The translations under genes and the position numbers were made by a program. A DNA stretch of 64,000 nt. It comes from Ricinus communis. Taxonomy: Eukaryota > Streptophyta > Magnoliopsida > Malpighiales > Euphorbiaceae. Below, piece after piece: positions 61,422-64,000 of this stretch (positions are counted from its first letter, which is position 1; the number at the start of each line of letters is the position of its first letter). Location of the stretch: positions 496,001 through 560,000 of the forward strand of contig NC_063258.1 in NCBI RefSeq assembly GCF_019578655.1, written 5' to 3'. The notes under the pieces are model-generated. The model searched no databases and had not been told where the DNA came from. It saw only the letters and a program-made list of their open reading frames with translations.

Positions 61422-63624
61422 TCATCGTACTAGCGGTATGAGCAAATATTCGGCATAAAATAGCTGCGAAACAAAAAGGGGGATTTAGATGACTTTGAAA
61501 ATGGTTCATTAACTTCAAACAAGCAGAATTACTACTTGCTACTTACCGAACAGTTCAGGTATTGCTAACCCGGAAAGTTCGTGCGTTCTCTTGTGAATAC
61601 TAAGTCAATGCGAATCATAAACCAAGAGACATAACTCTTACTGACCTTTCTTTTAAACAGTATTAATCTTTTAATGATTTCTTTTGCAGCAAAATTAAAA
61701 ATACTACTAACCACTAGGTTGTGGCCTTGTGGCCAGCCTCTCCAAGAGGCTGGGTTTCCCCATTGCATTGGTAAAAGGAAAGGAAAAGAAAAGAAAATTA
61801 AATGATTAAAATAATGAAAGTAACGATAAGAAAAATATTTGCTGTCCGGATTTTTGTTTGAACTGGCGCCAGCTCCAGTGGAGAAGGAAAGCATGATTTA
61901 GCAACTTTAGATTCTTCAATTCATTTTTCATCAAACAAGAAATGAAAAGAAACAGAAACATTAATATGCTCAAAGGATCAAAATGGCAATTTTCACAAAA
62001 CTAGAATTCCCTGGGTGGATAAATAATTGATGCAAGTATGGTAATCCAAGTGAGATTCAAGGTGACCAAAATTTGCATAGGAGTGCATTACCTGCCATTC
62101 CAACAGATTATCAATCCAATTAAATTTATTTGATATGTTATCTTCAGTTTCCATTTTAACATATTCTTCAATAAGCACTGTTAATCTGTTGAGGCAGAAA
62201 GTTGGTTACCTTCCAAATGAACATGTAGCAGGAAGTTATTGCAGCTTTGCTCTTAAGATCAACAGATTTGGCACGGTTCCACAGCATCGAAGCCAAGATG
62301 ACATGCCCCAGAACCTAAATTAATGCAATACAAGTTTCATATTATAAAACGGGCAACAGTGAGTATCAAGTAATAGCTTCATTCACCCAATGTAATTATA
62401 CATGCATCTGCAAAATTTTCCTATACTATTTTGTAAGATGTTTGACATCTATCTCATTTCCTTGCAAGGCTACGATAAAGACATGAATTACTGACCCAAC
62501 AGCTAGAAGTGGGGGTGGGCCTTCTCCACGTGACCAAAAAATCAACCATTAGGTATTAGCAGTAACTCATTTAAACTCTCATAAGCACAACATCACTTTC
62601 CAACGTGAGATAGGGTGTTACATAACGGGTTTATATAATGTTTATTTAATTTATGAGTCACGTGAGAAGTACAGTCATTAAGAAAAACTAGTATGCACAC
62701 ACTGTTAAAAGTTGTGTGTATATTTACAAAAATTAAAAGGATTACCTATACTTGCAAAATTCATCAAGGATTTTGGACTTTTTACTACTTTTCTTTTAAA
62801 TATTTCAAACCCTAAATAGCGAAGAAAACATATGCTGTTAGATAAATTGGCAAAAACAAACTTTATATATGCATAAAAATCAAATCTGCAAGGCCAAAAG
62901 TGTGAGCTGCAGGTTAAGAAACAAGAACAGATTACCGTGATACACTTGCTCCAGGTGTAAGAAGATGCTGCTCCAACTAAAATAGCAACACCATAAGCAA
63001 TTTCAAGCAGAGAAATACAAATCCAGAAAACCTGCATATTGGGCACAACAAGTCAAATGATATCACCAAACTAGAGCTTAAAGAAGTTTGCTAGAGAATG
63101 TCGATATATTGAAAACTAACCCGCTCCTGGCCCAAGCGCACAGTAAAGGATCGGATACCAAATATCTTATCACCTTCAATATCAGGTATATCCTACACAA
63201 CATACAGATGATAGGAAAAGCATTAATTATGCAAGGAGCCAAGTGTCAAAATTTTCCTCCTTTAATGCCCTTATATATTGTAGAAATAAGAGAGTTTACT
63301 ATTTACCTTGAATAATGCTATAACAACTGAGAAGAAGCTCATAAATGCAGTAGCAAAAATTAGAGGCCTGGAAAAGACAGCAGGTCTTCTATACACATGG
63401 ATCTGGATATTATCAGCACATTAGTATTTAAGCACCTAGAAGTGCCAGACAATATAATGACACACAAATGTGTCTAGTGTTTATGTATGCAAGGCGTTAT
63501 TTTGGTTGAAATAAAGAAGCACCTGCATATGGAGATAAAAGGCGAGTTGAACAATCACTGCCCGAACAGCTAAGATGCACATTGCTGCAACAAATGCAAA
63601 TCTTTTCCATCTGAATAGTGGCAA
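61422..63624 (-). CDS. VTE2: Homogentisate phytyltransferase, C-terminal part (six exons)
   Basis: This enzyme joins homogentisate to phytyl diphosphate, the committed step of tocopherol (vitamin E) synthesis, at the plastid inner envelope; it is a UbiA-family membrane prenyltransferase. Exons on the minus strand: 63523-63624, 63307-63402, 63121-63192, 62936-63031, 62210-62314 and 61422-61463, all bounded by GT...AG and all whole-codon in length. They give 170 residues ending [13 protein letters not shown]. Recognisable blocks are [40 protein letters not shown], the second Asp-rich metal/diphosphate motif KDIPDIEGD (across 63307/63192), [31 protein letters not shown] and [20 protein letters not shown]. 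The proteins are usually near 400 residues, so transit peptide and first Asp motif lie beyond 64000. No stops or frameshifts: an intact gene. Confidence 0.95.
61464..62209 (-). other. VTE2 last intron
   Basis: 746 bp between the last two exons. It includes a 109-codon open frame (61894-61565) that is not conserved protein. It also includes a perfect 9-bp stem, 3-base loop hairpin (CCAGCCTCT-CCA-AGAGGCTGG, 61733-61753) near CCTAGTGGTTAG, which may be a short retroposon scrap. Confidence 0.7.
62315..62935 (-). other. VTE2 intron
   Basis: 621 bp. A stretch near 62480-62640 (CCAACGTGAGATAGGGTG and neighbours) is less AT-rich and resembles common plant repeat sequence; no exon found in it. Confidence 0.6.
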
Positions 63625-64000
63625 CTGAAATGACAAAACATTTACAAAGACTATGAGCTAACAAACAAACCATGTAATATGTCATCATGTCATTCTGCTT
63701 ACACTCAAAAAGAACAGCTAAATATTTTCTTCCCTTCCTTTAGTCATCAACAATGATGAAGAAAGAGATGTGATCATAATTTTGTCTTCAATGATGATCT
63801 TAGGTCATCTTACCAAGTTTCTGTTAGAAACTTAGAATAGATTCACAATCATAAATACATGAAAACCAACTTCACACATGTATCACATGCCATTGATGAA
63901 TATTGTAGTTATACAAAAGAAAAGAATGCAATTCTTCTCAACTATTACGAGTTTTGCATCCAAAAGCTTTTCTTTTTAGTTTTTATTTTACTTTATTTTA
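63625..64000 (-). other. VTE2 intron, running off the right edge
   Basis: No further exon of the enzyme is recognisable up to 64000; the preceding exon (ending AYSIN in relatives) must lie outside. Confidence 0.7.

Noticed and set aside
61565..61894. Minus-strand ORF of 109 codons.
   Set aside because: Lies wholly inside the last VTE2 intron, is not like any known domain, and includes a hairpin repeat.
62135..62323. Plus-strand ORF of 62 codons.
   Set aside because: Antisense to VTE2 exon 62210-62314.
63497..63688. Minus-strand ORF of 63 codons.
   Set aside because: Wrong frame over a VTE2 exon; the true frame is read from the exon with its splice sites.
1..64000. CRISPR arrays, bacterial operons, organelle DNA blocks, telomeric or satellite arrays.
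   Set aside because: None seen on either strand; repeats present are transposons, short tandem duplications and microsatellites.

Overview
This window is nuclear DNA of a flowering plant, almost certainly a eudicot. It is strongly AT-rich throughout. It has a spliced plant gene at the right edge, dicot-type LTR retrotransposons primed by initiator Met-tRNA, Mutator, hAT and CACTA DNA transposon remnants, a tRNA-derived SINE, and no bacterial-style operons. A woody eudicot such as a member of the Euphorbiaceae would fit the vitamin E gene, but that is only a guess; a BLAST search of the exons would settle it.

Only one host gene can be named with confidence: the 3' part of a homogentisate phytyltransferase gene (VTE2/HPT1, tocopherol synthesis) on the minus strand. 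Six exons lie between 61422 and 63624, and the 5' half is beyond position 64000. A second, weaker candidate is a terminal exon at 55477-55563 (minus strand) with a good acceptor site but no recognised product. The rest is a transposon-rich gene desert.

Layout, left to right. 1-1.7 kb: decayed LINE ORF1 (DUF4283/zinc knuckle), minus strand, running off the left edge. 1.9-7.5 kb: AT-rich intergenic DNA with a small GC island near 4.9 kb. 7.5-9.6 kb: a cluster of short DNA transposons (hAT-like, Mutator-like). 11.85-13.0 kb: broken MULE transposase, minus strand. 15.4 kb: Copia LTR scrap and a TA microsatellite. 19.7-20.7 kb: LTR-like sequence. 22.7-24.5 kb: second MULE remnant, with a 319-bp MITE inserted in it. 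28.9-30.5 kb: LTR-like sequence and an hAT-like repeat. 30.9-32.4 kb: non-autonomous CACTA element. 33.0 kb: 5S-rRNA-like scrap. 33.1-35.1 kb: internally deleted Ty3/gypsy element. 35.69-40.20 kb: full-length but dead Ty1/copia element with both LTRs. 40.2-42.1 kb: short tandem repeat, CACTA end and antisense LTR-like DNA. 42.72-49.33 kb: tandem duplication of about 3.3 kb, each copy carrying the same hAT element and the same foldback-like Mutator element. 49.3-55.2 kb: AT-rich DNA with another tandem duplication. 55.3-56.3 kb: the candidate small gene. 58.5-58.8 kb: SINE with a duplicated tail. 61.2-64.0 kb: VTE2.

The genes do not form a pathway. The window is best read as a repeat-driven intergenic region next to VTE2, with several insertions whose target-site duplications let their order be worked out. 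No previously undescribed functional system was found. The most unusual structure is the 3.3-kb tandem duplication with its paired foldback-like Mutator elements.
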